A stretch of 64,000 bases of DNA. Origin: Corynebacterium massiliense DSM 45435. GTDB taxonomy: Bacteria > Actinomycetota > Actinomycetes > Mycobacteriales > Mycobacteriaceae. The position numbers and the translations under genes were made by a program. Below the pieces are notes generated by a model. It saw nothing but the letters and a program-made list of their open reading frames with translations. It was not told where the DNA came from and ran no database searches. The stretch lies in the NCBI RefSeq assembly GCF_028609805.1, contig NZ_CP063189.1, forward strand, positions 806,001 to 870,000, in the 5' to 3' direction. Positions 7,847 through 15,785 of this stretch are shown piece by piece; the first letter of the stretch is position 1; each line of letters opens with the position of its first letter.

Positions 7847-8494
7847 CTACTGCAATGCCCCGAAGTTGCCGTTCGTGGACACCTGATCAGTGGAGAAAAG
7901 TACGTCAAGTGCGGCAGCGACTCCGCGGTTGATAGTGTCCTGAGCCAGCGGCGTCCCGGTTGTCTCTGACGTCTCGTGGCCCAAAGCCTGCGGCACGTGA
8001 ATGAACCCGGACAGAACGTCGGTGCCAGCGGTTTCATCCAACGCGGCATACATCACCGCATTGCACACGAACGTGCCGGCGGTATAGGACAGGGAGCCGG
8101 GGACATCGGCATCGGCAAGCGCTTGCACCAGACGTTTGACCGGCAGGGTGCTGAAGTAGGCGGCGGGGGAGGGGGCATCGGCAAGCGCGGTGTCCTGGGG
8201 CTGGTAGCCGGAATTGTCGGGGATGCGGGCCTCGGCGAGGTTGATGGCCACGCGCTCGACGGACAGGGTGCTGCGCGGTTCGGCAAGGCCCAGGCTGACG
8301 ATGGCGTCGGGGGCGTGGTCGTGGATGAGCTCGCGAATGCGGCGGGTGGCGGCGCGGTACTCGACGGGCAAAATGGCCGTGATGACGTCGCTGCGCTCTG
8401 CGAGCGATTCCACCGCCCCGATGGTGGGGTTGAACGTGCTCTGGCCAAACGGGCCGAATCCGGTGAGGAGAATGCGGTGTGATGGCGCGGTCAT
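7847..8494 (-). CDS. pcp: Pyrrolidone-carboxylate (pyroglutamyl) peptidase I
   Basis: A 215-residue cytosolic cysteine peptidase of family C15 that removes N-terminal pyroglutamate from peptides. The start region ILLTGFGPFG is the family hallmark. The catalytic residues are visible as Glu in VERVAINLAEARIPDN, Cys in GTFVCNAVMY and His in SGFIHVPQ. The ATG at 8494 gives the usual length; in-frame upstream codons add only an unconserved tail. It is divergent from the HhH-type protein gene with 31 bp between starts. Confidence 0.93.
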   Translation of the reverse strand: MTAPSHRILLTGFGPFGQSTFNPTIGAVESLAERSDVITAILPVEYRAATRRIRELIHDHAPDAIVSLGLAEPRSTLSVERVAINLAEARIPDNSGYQPQDTALADAPSPAAYFSTLPVKRLVQALADADVPGSLSYTAGTFVCNAVMYAALDETAGTDVLSGFIHVPQALGHETSETTGTPLAQDTINRGVAAALDVLFSTDQVSTNGNFGALQ

Positions 8495-8525
8495 CTTGTC
8501 GAGCCTAGGCGCTACGGTGGTCCGT

Positions 8526-9113
8526 ATGAGCACGATTGATGAGGTAATTGAGCGCTATCCCACCACTTTCGCCGAGGAGGCTGGGATCACCGTGGCCAAC
8601 GAGCCGGCGGCCCTCTACCAGGTCTTCGTGCTGGCAAACATGCAGGCTAAGCCGATTAATGCCAGCGTTGCGGCGCGGGCGGCGAAGGGGCTGTTCGAGG
8701 CGGGCATCGACACCCCGCAGGCGATGGTGGAGGCGCCGCGGTCGCGGCTGATTTCCATCTTCGGCGCCCACAAGTACGCCCGCTACGACGAAAGCACCGC
8801 CACCCGGCTGCAGGACGGTGCCCGCCAGTTGCTCGATGACTACGGCGGGGACCTGCGGGTGCTTTACGATGCCGCCACCAGCCGCACCGACCTGAAGAAG
8901 CGGCTGCAGGCCTTTCCCGGATTTGGGCCCGCGGGAGTGGATATCTTCCTGCGCGAGGTACAGGGAGTGTGGCCGGAAATCGCCCCGGTGGTGGACAAGA
9001 AGGCGCGGCAAGGCGCGGAGAAGCTGGGGATCGATATCGATGACGTTATGCGCGAGCCGGCGGAGTGTCCGCGCGTGGCAGGGGCGCTCGTGCGCTACGC
9101 GCTGGAGAAGTAG
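8526..9113 (+). CDS. HhH-type protein related to endonuclease III, catalytic Lys not evident
   Basis: 195 residues, mostly helical, with a helix-hairpin-helix segment reading FPGFGPAGVDIFLREVQG. The scaffold recalls base-excision repair enzymes of the HhH-GPD class, but where endonuclease III has the catalytic Lys (PGVGRKTA) this protein has PGFGPAGV, and there is no C-terminal Fe-S cluster. It may therefore be a monofunctional glycosylase or a DNA-binding relative. It is 12 bp upstream of a mismatch-specific uracil glycosylase gene in the same direction, which supports a DNA-repair role. The ATG at 8526 gives the compact family form. Confidence 0.65.
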   Translation: MSTIDEVIERYPTTFAEEAGITVANEPAALYQVFVLANMQAKPINASVAARAAKGLFEAGIDTPQAMVEAPRSRLISIFGAHKYARYDESTATRLQDGARQLLDDYGGDLRVLYDAATSRTDLKKRLQAFPGFGPAGVDIFLREVQGVWPEIAPVVDKKARQGAEKLGIDIDDVMREPAECPRVAGALVRYALEK

Positions 9114-9125
9114 GGAAGGTGCTTA

Positions 9126-9689
9126 GTGCGATTTAGCCAGGAAGAACTGCAAAAGTACCGCGATAAGACGGTGGAGGATCTGTTGCCAGATCCGCTCAAC
9201 CTGCTGTTCGTGGGCATCAACCCGGGGCTTTGGACCGCGGCGACCGGGGCCCACTTCGCACGGCCCGGCAACCGCTTTTACCCGGCTTTGTACAAGGCCG
9301 GGATCACCTCGCACCAGTTCGATGCGTCCGCCGGCTACACGGAAGCGGACTTAGCGGAGCTGCACCACAAAGGCATCGGGGTGTCCAATCTGGTGCCGCG
9401 GGCGTCCGCGCGTGCCGATGAGCTGACCACCGCAGAGCTCCGGGAGGCGCCAGAGCGGTTGGCGCGCATCGTGGACGAGCACCACCCAAAGGTGATCGCG
9501 GTGCTGGGAATCACCTCGTACCGGCAGGCTTTCAAGAAACCGAAGGCCACCACGGGCGAGCAGGAATCGCCTTGGGAGGGCACGCGGCTGTTTGTCGCGC
9601 CAAACCCGAGCGGGTTGAACGCGCACGCGTCCGTGGAGGATCACGCGGCGGCCTACCGCGAAGTGGCCCGTGCCGCAGGCATTGTGTGA
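9126..9689 (+). CDS. mug: G/U (T) mismatch-specific DNA glycosylase, MUG family
   Basis: 187 residues with the MUG/TDG active-site signature GINPGLWTAATGAHF, where Asn activates the water, and the second motif region NPSGLNAH near residue 168. Enzymes of this family excise uracil or ethenocytosine opposite G. The GTG at 9126 follows the upstream HhH gene by 12 bp, so the two are likely co-transcribed as a repair pair. Length is slightly above the E. coli protein (168 residues). Confidence 0.9.
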   Translation: MRFSQEELQKYRDKTVEDLLPDPLNLLFVGINPGLWTAATGAHFARPGNRFYPALYKAGITSHQFDASAGYTEADLAELHHKGIGVSNLVPRASARADELTTAELREAPERLARIVDEHHPKVIAVLGITSYRQAFKKPKATTGEQESPWEGTRLFVAPNPSGLNAHASVEDHAAAYREVARAAGIV

Positions 9690-9707
9690 CGTATACGGTG
9701 GGAGGGC

Positions 9708-10907
9708 ATGGGCGATAAGAACACTGTGAACGACATCGTTTCCCGCGCCGACGAGCTGTTGGAGTGGCAGGAAGACTTCTACAAAGACCTCCACAGCCAC
9801 CCCGAGCTGTCGATGGAGGAAGAGCGCACCCGGGGTGTGATTGCGGACAAGCTGGATAGCCTGGGGATTTCCAGTCAGGAGATCGGCGGCGGTGTTGTTG
9901 GCACCGTGGAAAATGGCGAGGGGCCGACGGTGATGCTCCGCGCCGACTTCGACGGCTTGCCGGTGGCAGAAGAGACCGGCCTCGACTACGCCGCCGACCC
10001 GGACGCGGGCGTAATGCACGCGTGCGGCCACGACACCCACGTCACCGCCCTGATGGGCATGGCGCAGTTGATGGTCGAGAATAAAGACGCGTGGTCGGGC
10101 ACGCTGCACCTGCTGTTTCAGCCGGGAGAGGAGACCGGCGCGGGTGCGAAAGCCATGCTTGACGATGCCCTCGTGGACAAGGTCTCTGCCCCCGACGTGG
10201 TGCTCGGTCAGCACGTCTTCGGCATGGAGGTACCCGCCGGCAGCCTCGCTATTGCCTCCGGCAGCGTTATGTCCGCCGCAGTGAGCATGCGCATCAAGGT
10301 CTATGGCGATGGCTCGCACGGCTCGATGCCGCACCTCGGCGTGGACCCGGTGGTGCTGGCCAGCAGCATCGTCACGCGCTTGCAGACGGTGATCTCTCGG
10401 GAGATCGCACCGGGTGATTTCGGCGTCATCACGGTCGGCAGCATTTCTGCTGGCAAGAAAGCCAACGTCATCGCGGATTCGGCGACGCTGGAAATCAACA
10501 TCCGCGCCTACGATGAGGACAAGCGCGACTTCTTGGTCGACGCCGTGCACCGAGTCGTGGACGGGGAGTGCGCCATCTCGCGCAGCCCGAAGGAACCGGA
10601 GTACGAGCACTACGATCACTTCCCGCTGACGGTCAACGACGAGGACACGACGGAGAAGGTCAAGGCGGCACTGGTGGACCACTTCGGCGAGGACAAGGTG
10701 TTCCACACCGACCCGGTCACCGCGTCCGAGGACTTCTCGCACGTGCCCGACGCCTACGACGCCCCGTATTGCTACTGGTTCTTCGGCGGGCTGCCGGAAG
10801 GCGAGTCCATCCCGAACCACAGCCCGAAGTTTGCGCCGGTCATGCAGCCAACGCTGCGGACGGGCACCGAAGCTTTGGTCGCTGCCGCCTGCGCGTTTCT
10901 TGGGTAG
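9708..10907 (+). CDS. M20 family amidohydrolase / aminoacylase-like metallopeptidase
   Basis: 399 residues with the dinuclear zinc-site motifs of the M20D group: the first Asp in LRADFDGLP, ACGHDTH, PGEETGAG and a C-terminal His in IPNHSPKF. Related enzymes hydrolyse N-acyl amino acids such as hippurate or indole-amino-acid conjugates. Corynebacteria use an M20 aminoacylase to release odour acids from acyl-glutamine, but this sequence alone does not show that substrate. No signal peptide. It starts 18 bp after mug and ends 10 bp before a CYP152-type P450, so substrate coupling (release of a fatty acid and then its oxidation) is a possible but untested idea. Confidence 0.88.
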   Translation: MGDKNTVNDIVSRADELLEWQEDFYKDLHSHPELSMEEERTRGVIADKLDSLGISSQEIGGGVVGTVENGEGPTVMLRADFDGLPVAEETGLDYAADPDAGVMHACGHDTHVTALMGMAQLMVENKDAWSGTLHLLFQPGEETGAGAKAMLDDALVDKVSAPDVVLGQHVFGMEVPAGSLAIASGSVMSAAVSMRIKVYGDGSHGSMPHLGVDPVVLASSIVTRLQTVISREIAPGDFGVITVGSISAGKKANVIADSATLEINIRAYDEDKRDFLVDAVHRVVDGECAISRSPKEPEYEHYDHFPLTVNDEDTTEKVKAALVDHFGEDKVFHTDPVTASEDFSHVPDAYDAPYCYWFFGGLPEGESIPNHSPKFAPVMQPTLRTGTEALVAAACAFLG

Positions 10908-10917
10908 CGTGGGTCAC

Positions 10918-12192
10918 ATGGCTATCAAATTTCCCCGCGTTAAAGGCGAACAGTCCCTGAAAATTTTGACCAAGGGTTACCTCATGCCGTCGGTCCTGCG
11001 GAAGCAGGCCGGTTTGAGTCCCGATTCCCACCGCCCGTTTACCACCCGTCTGCTGGGCAAGGGCGCGGTCATCGTGCGTGGCGATGAGGGCGTCGACTTC
11101 TTCTACGATTCCGACAACATCGAGCGCGACGGCGCGATGCCGAAGTTCGTGCAGTTCCCGCTGTTCGGCAACGGGGCGGTGCACACCCTCGATGGCGAGG
11201 ATCACCGCGTGCGCAAGAACGCGATGGCCGATATGGCCTACGAAGACGACCGCGTCGCGCAGTTCGAGCCGCTGGTGGCCGAGGAAGTCGACCGCATGTA
11301 CCGCCAGTGGGCCAGCCAGCACCAGCCCGGCGACGTGCACGCGGACATGGCACTGGCGTTCGGCCGCGCTGCGTTCCGCTGGGCGGGCATTCGGGTCTCG
11401 GACAAGGAGACTGACCGCGTCGTGCGCCAGCTCAACCGCCTGCTGGACACGTTTGGCAAGGTCACCTCGACGCCGATCGCGATTTTCGAGCGCTTCCGCA
11501 CCAACAAGTTCTACCGCGAGTACATCGAAAAGGCCCGCGCCGGCGAGGTAGAGGTGCCGCAGGATTCCGTGGTTGAGCACATGGCCAACCTGCGGGATAA
11601 GAACGGCGAGCTTGTCGATGCCCAGGTTGCCGGCATCGAGCTGCAGAACCTCACCCGCCCGACCATCGCCGTGGGACGCTTCGCTGCCTTCGCTGCCGTG
11701 GCGCTGGTGGAACACCCAGAGTGGGCAGAGCGCATCCGCAACGGCGAGGGCCACGAAGCGGTCGCCTTCGCGCAGGAAACGCGCCGCGCGTTCCCGTTCG
11801 TGCCGATGCTCCCCGGGTTTGCCCGCAAGGACGCCGAGGTGTCCGGCTGCCCGGTCCACAAGGGCCAGCGCGTGATCCTGGACATCGTGGGCACGCTGAA
11901 TTCCCCGAAGGAATGGAAGACGCCGGGGTCGTTCGACCCGGAGCGTTTCATGGACTACCCGGCCCAGAAGGACGCGGAATCCATCACGTCTTTCATTCCG
12001 CAGGGCGGCGCCGATGTCCGCAGCGGCCACCGCTGCCCAGGCGAGAAGATCGCGGTTGCCGCACTGTCCTCTGCGGTGGAGATGCTTTCCCGTCCTGACG
12101 TGCAGATTTCCACCGACCGCGAGGACACCACCTTCGACTGGACGAAGATTCTCACCCGCCCGGATACGGGCGTTCGCGTGACGGTCCGGTAA
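10918..12192 (+). CDS. CYP152-family P450 peroxygenase (fatty acid hydroxylase/decarboxylase type)
   Basis: 424 residues. The heme-thiolate loop is FIPQGGADVRSGHRCPGE with Cys373, and the I-helix carries the Arg-Pro pair (R247, P248 in NLTRPTIAVGR) that binds the fatty acid carboxylate in CYP152 enzymes, replacing the acid-alcohol pair of ordinary P450s. Such enzymes use H2O2 directly to hydroxylate or decarboxylate fatty acids and need no reductase partner; none is seen nearby. The position equivalent to residue 85 of the family is His (H89 in GAVHTLDGED), as in the alkene-forming OleT, rather than the Gln of P450-BSbeta. Soluble, no signal. Followed directly by an MFS transporter gene. Confidence 0.9.
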   Translation: MAIKFPRVKGEQSLKILTKGYLMPSVLRKQAGLSPDSHRPFTTRLLGKGAVIVRGDEGVDFFYDSDNIERDGAMPKFVQFPLFGNGAVHTLDGEDHRVRKNAMADMAYEDDRVAQFEPLVAEEVDRMYRQWASQHQPGDVHADMALAFGRAAFRWAGIRVSDKETDRVVRQLNRLLDTFGKVTSTPIAIFERFRTNKFYREYIEKARAGEVEVPQDSVVEHMANLRDKNGELVDAQVAGIELQNLTRPTIAVGRFAAFAAVALVEHPEWAERIRNGEGHEAVAFAQETRRAFPFVPMLPGFARKDAEVSGCPVHKGQRVILDIVGTLNSPKEWKTPGSFDPERFMDYPAQKDAESITSFIPQGGADVRSGHRCPGEKIAVAALSSAVEMLSRPDVQISTDREDTTFDWTKILTRPDTGVRVTVR

Positions 12193-12205
12193 CTGCTGTC
12201 GTTTG

Positions 12206-12275
12206 CACGACGCCCTCCGTGCGGAGAATAATGGCCTCCGCATTAGAGAACTCAACAAGAAAAGAGGGCGTCGTG
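12206..12275 (+). promoter_or_regulatory. Perfect 12-bp inverted repeat across the MFS gene start
   Basis: CACGACGCCCTC (12206-12217) and GAGGGCGTCGTG (12264-12275) are perfect complements separated by 46 bp. The right arm contains the purine-rich segment and the alternative GTG start (12273) of the transporter gene. It could be a regulatory RNA fold that hides this start, or an operator pair. Confidence 0.45.
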
Positions 12276-13469
12276 ACGGAGGCTGCGGCCAGAGACGAAA
12301 AGCTCATGACCCCGCGCTTCTTGCTTGCGTGGGTCATTAATTTCTCCCAGTATCTGGGTTTTTACATCCTCATTACCACCATGGCGGCGTATGCCGCCCA
12401 CCAATTCGGCGCGAACGAGGCGATGAGCGGCCTGGCGGCCAGCTCCTTCGTCATCGGCGCCACTCTTGCCCGAGTGTTCTCGGGCTTTACTGTTGACACC
12501 ATCGGGATCAAAAAGTCGCTGTACGCCTCGGTCATTCTGGTGGTTGTTGCGACGGCTCTCTATTCCGCTGCGCATTCCCTAGGCGTGCTCATCGCGGTGC
12601 GTGCCATCCACGGCATCGGCTACGCCTTCGCCAGCACGTCCATTATGGCTGTCGCACAGACGATCATTCCGCCCAAGCGGCGCGCGGAGGGGACCGGTTA
12701 CTTCGCGTTGGGTACCACCGCCGCGACCGCGGTCGGCCCCGGGCTGGGCATCATGATCGCCGACAACTGGGGCGATGAGGGCCTGCCGCTCGCGGCGCTC
12801 ATCGTGTCCGCAACTTCCCTCGCGCTTGCTTTCGTACTGCGCGTCCCGGCGTCGGCCGCGGACGAAGGATCGGAGCGCCCGAAGTTCAGCCTTAGCTCGC
12901 TGATCAGCCCGCGGGTCGTGCCCATCGCGTCGGTCATGCTGCTGGCTGGCGTGACCTACTCGGGCATCATCACGTTCTTGAACGAATTTTCCGCCGACCG
13001 CGGCCTATCCTCCCAAACCGCGGCGTGGTTCTTCCTTGCCTACGCGCTAGTGATGCTCATCTCGCGCTTCTTCCTCGGCCGTCTGCAGGATCGCCGCGGC
13101 GACAACGCGGTCTTCTACCCAGGGCTGGTCTCTTTCGCGGCCGGACTGATCTTGTTGGCGGTGGCGACCAGCCAGTGGCAGGTCATCCTGGCGGGTGTGT
13201 TTGTCGGTGGCGGCTACGGCACGCTCATGCCGGCCGCGCAGGCCATCTCGGTGCGGCTGGTTCCTGCGAAGAAGATGGGTACGGGAATTTCGACGCTGTT
13301 TTTGCTTCTCGATGTCGGCATCGGCTTCGGGCCGATCCTTTTGGGGCTCATCGTCTCGGCGGCCGGGTACAGCGCGATGTACTGGGCGCTGACCGGCGTC
13401 ATCGTGTTGGCGGCCGTGCTCTACCTCGTCGTTCACGGGCGCAAATCCGTGGCCCAAGCCGGCCACTAG
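12231..13469 (+). CDS. Major facilitator superfamily exporter
   Basis: About 412 residues with twelve predicted membrane helices and the MFS motif A-like loop between helices 2 and 3 (GFTVDTIGIKKSL) and again in the second half (GRLQDRRGDNAVF). The profile is that of drug/metabolite efflux proteins of the DHA1 type. Two starts are plausible: ATG at 12231, with CGGAGA upstream, and GTG at 12273, which lies in the right arm of a 12-bp inverted repeat. It begins 38 bp after the CYP152-type P450 gene, so it might export an oxidised fatty acid product, but this is only inference from position. Confidence 0.85.
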   Translation: MASALENSTRKEGVVTEAAARDEKLMTPRFLLAWVINFSQYLGFYILITTMAAYAAHQFGANEAMSGLAASSFVIGATLARVFSGFTVDTIGIKKSLYASVILVVVATALYSAAHSLGVLIAVRAIHGIGYAFASTSIMAVAQTIIPPKRRAEGTGYFALGTTAATAVGPGLGIMIADNWGDEGLPLAALIVSATSLALAFVLRVPASAADEGSERPKFSLSSLISPRVVPIASVMLLAGVTYSGIITFLNEFSADRGLSSQTAAWFFLAYALVMLISRFFLGRLQDRRGDNAVFYPGLVSFAAGLILLAVATSQWQVILAGVFVGGGYGTLMPAAQAISVRLVPAKKMGTGISTLFLLLDVGIGFGPILLGLIVSAAGYSAMYWALTGVIVLAAVLYLVVHGRKSVAQAGH

Positions 13470-13523
13470 TCGTTACCATCGGCGGGTGGACGATACATAG
13501 ACGACGCAAAAGGAGCGTGCATT

Positions 13524-14057
13524 ATGGCTGACCTGTCCAACAAGACCATTGCCGTTATCGCCACCGACGGTTTCGAGGATTCGGAGCTGACCTCCCCGGT
13601 GGAGGCCGTGAAGGACGCCGGTGCGACCGTGAAGGTGCTGTCCACCAAGGGCGGTACCATCGAGGGCAAGAATGGCACCAAGGTGGATGTCGATACCACG
13701 ACGGGCCTGGCCAAGGACTCCGACTTCGACGGCATTATCCTGCCGGGCGGTACGACCAACGCCGACACGATTCGCCTGGACGACGACGCCGTGGCCATCG
13801 TGAAGAAGCACATGGAGGCGGATCTCCCGCTCGGTGCCATTTGCCACGGTGCGTGGATCTTGACCGACGCGGACGTGCTGCGCGGCCGGACGATTACGTC
13901 CTTCCCGTCCCTGAAGACCGACCTGCGCAACGCGGGCGCGACCTGGGTCGATGAGGAAGTCGTGACCGATCAGGGCCTGGTGAGCTCCCGCACGCCGGAC
14001 GACCTGCCGGCCTTCAACTCCAAGATCGTCGAGGAGTTCGCTGAGGGGCAGCACTAA
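13524..14057 (+). CDS. DJ-1/PfpI family protein (type 1 glutamine amidotransferase fold)
   Basis: 177 residues with the nucleophile elbow AICHGAW (Cys107) and the conserved Glu18 in GFEDSE that tunes it. PfpI/YhbO proteins act as stress proteins, described as deglycases or proteases; activity cannot be assigned from sequence. An AGGAG sits before the ATG. A strong terminator follows the stop, so it is probably a single-gene unit. Next downstream is a PRC-barrel stress protein, consistent with a general stress neighbourhood. Confidence 0.9.
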   Translation: MADLSNKTIAVIATDGFEDSELTSPVEAVKDAGATVKVLSTKGGTIEGKNGTKVDVDTTTGLAKDSDFDGIILPGGTTNADTIRLDDDAVAIVKKHMEADLPLGAICHGAWILTDADVLRGRTITSFPSLKTDLRNAGATWVDEEVVTDQGLVSSRTPDDLPAFNSKIVEEFAEGQH

Positions 14058-14074
14058 ACCTTCCTTCGCCGAGA

Positions 14075-14110
14075 CCCCGCTAACCGATTTTGGTTGGCGG
14101 GGATTTTTTT
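14075..14110 (+). terminator. Rho-independent terminator after the PfpI-family gene
   Basis: CCCCGCTAACC (14075-14085) pairs with GGTTGGCGGGG (14092-14102), one G-T wobble, followed by a run of seven T (14104-14110). Confidence 0.9.
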
Positions 14111-14149
14111 ACGTTTTCGGGCACCGGTGCGGGACGGATGTGGGTAGTA

Positions 14150-14178
14150 TTGACACTCGTTACAATTTCGTTATTAAC
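14150..14178 (+). promoter_or_regulatory. Predicted sigma-A-type promoter for the PRC-barrel gene
   Basis: TTGACA at 14150-14155 and ATTAAC at 14173-14178 with a 17-bp spacer. Transcripts from here would carry a leader of about 225 nt that includes the G-rich motif at 14189-14224. The -35 box is perfect, the -10 box is weak. Confidence 0.45.
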
Positions 14179-14188
14179 GTGTTGAGCT

Positions 14189-14224
14189 GGGGAGATAGGG
14201 GTGATTTGGGGGTAGTGGCGGGGG
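14189..14224 (+). other. G-quadruplex-type motif in the leader region
   Basis: Four runs of G (4, 4, 5 and 5 long, at 14189, 14198, 14208 and 14220) separated by loops of 5, 6 and 7 bases fit the standard quadruplex rule on the coding strand. The rest of the 300-bp gap between the upstream terminator and the gene holds no credible coding sequence. Confidence 0.6.
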
Positions 14225-14411
14225 TCAATTTGCTTTCCCCGGATAGCGTTCCGAGCACTTTCCGTATGGTGGGGTCTCACACGCCTCAGGCGGGTGAAGG
14301 GCGGTGGAGATTCCGCACTGGAATTTCTGCCGCTAAGCAGCCCGCAGCACTCGCAAGTTGAGTGTCCGCGTGCTGCACATACACACCATCATGCGAAAGG
14401 AAAGCAGAAGA

Positions 14412-15254
14412 ATGGCTAAGAACATCAAGGACCTGTTCGACGCAACTGCCTTCGACTCTGAGGGCGAGAAGATCGGTTCCGTCAAGGAAGTTTTCGTCAA
14501 CGATGACAACGGCCAGCCGACCTTCGTCGAGGTCAACCACGGCCTGTTCGGCATGGGCAGCTCCCTGGTTCCGCTCCGCGGCCACAAGTTCACCGGCGAG
14601 GAGCTGACCCTGGCTTTCCCGAAGGACCGCATCAAGGACGCTCCGGAGTTCGACACCGATTCCGCTCTCACCCCGGAGCAGCAGTCCGAGATCTTCCGCC
14701 ACTACGGCGTTGAGAACGCAACCGACACCACCGAGTACGCCAACGAGAACGCTGGCGCTGGCGTTGCCGGTGCAGGTGCTGGTGCTGCTCAGGACCGTGA
14801 GCGCACCGCTGCTGACCGCGAGGTTGCTGACCGCGAGCGCACCGCTGCGGACCGCGACAACCGCACCGCCGACAACGAGATCATCCGTTCCGAGGAGCGC
14901 GCTAACGTCTCCAAGGACCGCGTTGCCACCGGCGAGGCTCGCCTGCGCAAGTACGTCGTTTCCGACAAGGAGACCGTCGAGGTTCCGGTTACCCGCGAAG
15001 AGGTTTCCGTTGAGCGCACCCCGATCTCCGAGGCCGACGCCAAGAACTACGACGGCAAGATCGGCGAGGACGAGGCTTCCGTGACCCTGCACGAGGACAA
15101 GGTCAACGTTGAGAAGGAGACCGTCCCGGTCGAGAAGATCAACCTGAACAAGGACCAGGTTCAGGACACCGAGCGCCACACCACCGAGCTGCGCAAGGAG
15201 CAGGTGGACACCGAGGGTGCTCACCTCAAGGACGAGCGCACCGACCGCAAGTAA
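14412..15254 (+). CDS. PRC-barrel and DUF2382 domain protein, stress-response type
   Basis: 280 residues. Residues ~1-85 form a PRC-barrel (DSEGEKIGSVKEVFVND). A charged, repetitive linker follows with two near-copies of DRERTAADR at about 137 and 151. The C-terminal third is a DUF2382 domain (RKYVVSDKETVEVPVTREEV and a second half with EDKVNVEKETVPVEKI). Proteins of this YsnF/AvaK-like architecture are soluble, abundant in stationary or stress conditions and of unknown mechanism. The ATG at 14412 has a GAAAGGAAAG upstream. Codon use is strongly biased (nearly all C-ending plus GTT/GCT), which suggests high expression. A bidirectional-looking terminator follows. Confidence 0.88.
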   Translation: MAKNIKDLFDATAFDSEGEKIGSVKEVFVNDDNGQPTFVEVNHGLFGMGSSLVPLRGHKFTGEELTLAFPKDRIKDAPEFDTDSALTPEQQSEIFRHYGVENATDTTEYANENAGAGVAGAGAGAAQDRERTAADREVADRERTAADRDNRTADNEIIRSEERANVSKDRVATGEARLRKYVVSDKETVEVPVTREEVSVERTPISEADAKNYDGKIGEDEASVTLHEDKVNVEKETVPVEKINLNKDQVQDTERHTTELRKEQVDTEGAHLKDERTDRK

Positions 15255-15275
15255 AAACTAGCGGCGCTAGCGCGT

Positions 15276-15306
15276 AAAGCCCCGGGCCATACGGCTCGGG
15301 GCTTTT
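15276..15306 (+). terminator. Rho-independent terminator after the PRC-barrel gene
   Basis: AAAGCCCCGGGCC pairs with GGCTCGGGGCTTT around a 4-nt loop, ending in TTTT. A-rich bases before the stem also give a U-run on the other strand, so it may serve the convergent rhodanese gene too. Confidence 0.85.
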
Positions 15307-15314
15307 CCCGTTTT

Positions 15315-15728
15315 TCATTCCCGCACGTCCGCCATGAATGTGGGGGAGCGGTCCACGGGGAGGCCGGCGGCACACCACGCCTCGAATCCGCCGTCGATGT
15401 CCGCCACGTTGTTAAGACCCATCAAGCCTAGCTGCCACGCGGCAAGCGATGTGGAAAACCCGTGGCGGCACATCAGTATGTAGCGCTGGTCGAAGGACGT
15501 CGCCTCCGGGATCCTCCAACCGAATTCCGGGTCGAGGCGCCATGGGAGGACGGTGAGGTCAATACAGTGTGCGCCGGGAACATGGCCGCCGGTGGCGCGG
15601 TGGGAGGCGGTGCGGACATCGATAAGCAGGGCGCGGGGATCGCGGGACAGCTCTGCGTGCGCTGCCGTGGGGGACAGCCTTTCTATGCGCGAGCGCGCGT
15701 AGGCGAGAAGTTCTGTGGAGCCGTGCAT
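15315..15728 (-). CDS. Rhodanese-like sulfurtransferase, single domain
   Basis: 137 residues with one rhodanese domain: the LLIDVRTASHRATGGHVPGA entrance motif and the active-site loop LMCRHGFSTS with Cys87 able to carry a persulfide (or perselenide). Single-domain rhodaneses move sulfur to cofactor or tRNA pathways. It is divergent from the selenocysteine formate dehydrogenase operon, with 57 bp between the two starts, so joint regulation and a role in sulfur or selenium delivery to that system are attractive but unproven. No fdhD or molybdopterin gene is in the window. Confidence 0.88.
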   Translation of the reverse strand: MHGSTELLAYARSRIERLSPTAAHAELSRDPRALLIDVRTASHRATGGHVPGAHCIDLTVLPWRLDPEFGWRIPEATSFDQRYILMCRHGFSTSLAAWQLGLMGLNNVADIDGGFEAWCAAGLPVDRSPTFMADVRE

Positions 15729-15785
15729 GGCGGGTTAGGGCAGCCTTTCTAGTGAAAAAGCCGGTGAGCCCGTAGTTTAGGGGAT

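Noticed and set aside
14140..14361. A 73-codon frame in the leader of the PRC-barrel gene
   Set aside because: No ribosome site, low-complexity translation, and it covers the G-rich motif and promoter region; a non-coding leader is more likely.
14789..15043. Repeat-rich segment of the PRC-barrel gene as a CRISPR-like array
   Set aside because: The repetition is at protein level (DRERTAADR units) in a coding frame with no regular spacers.
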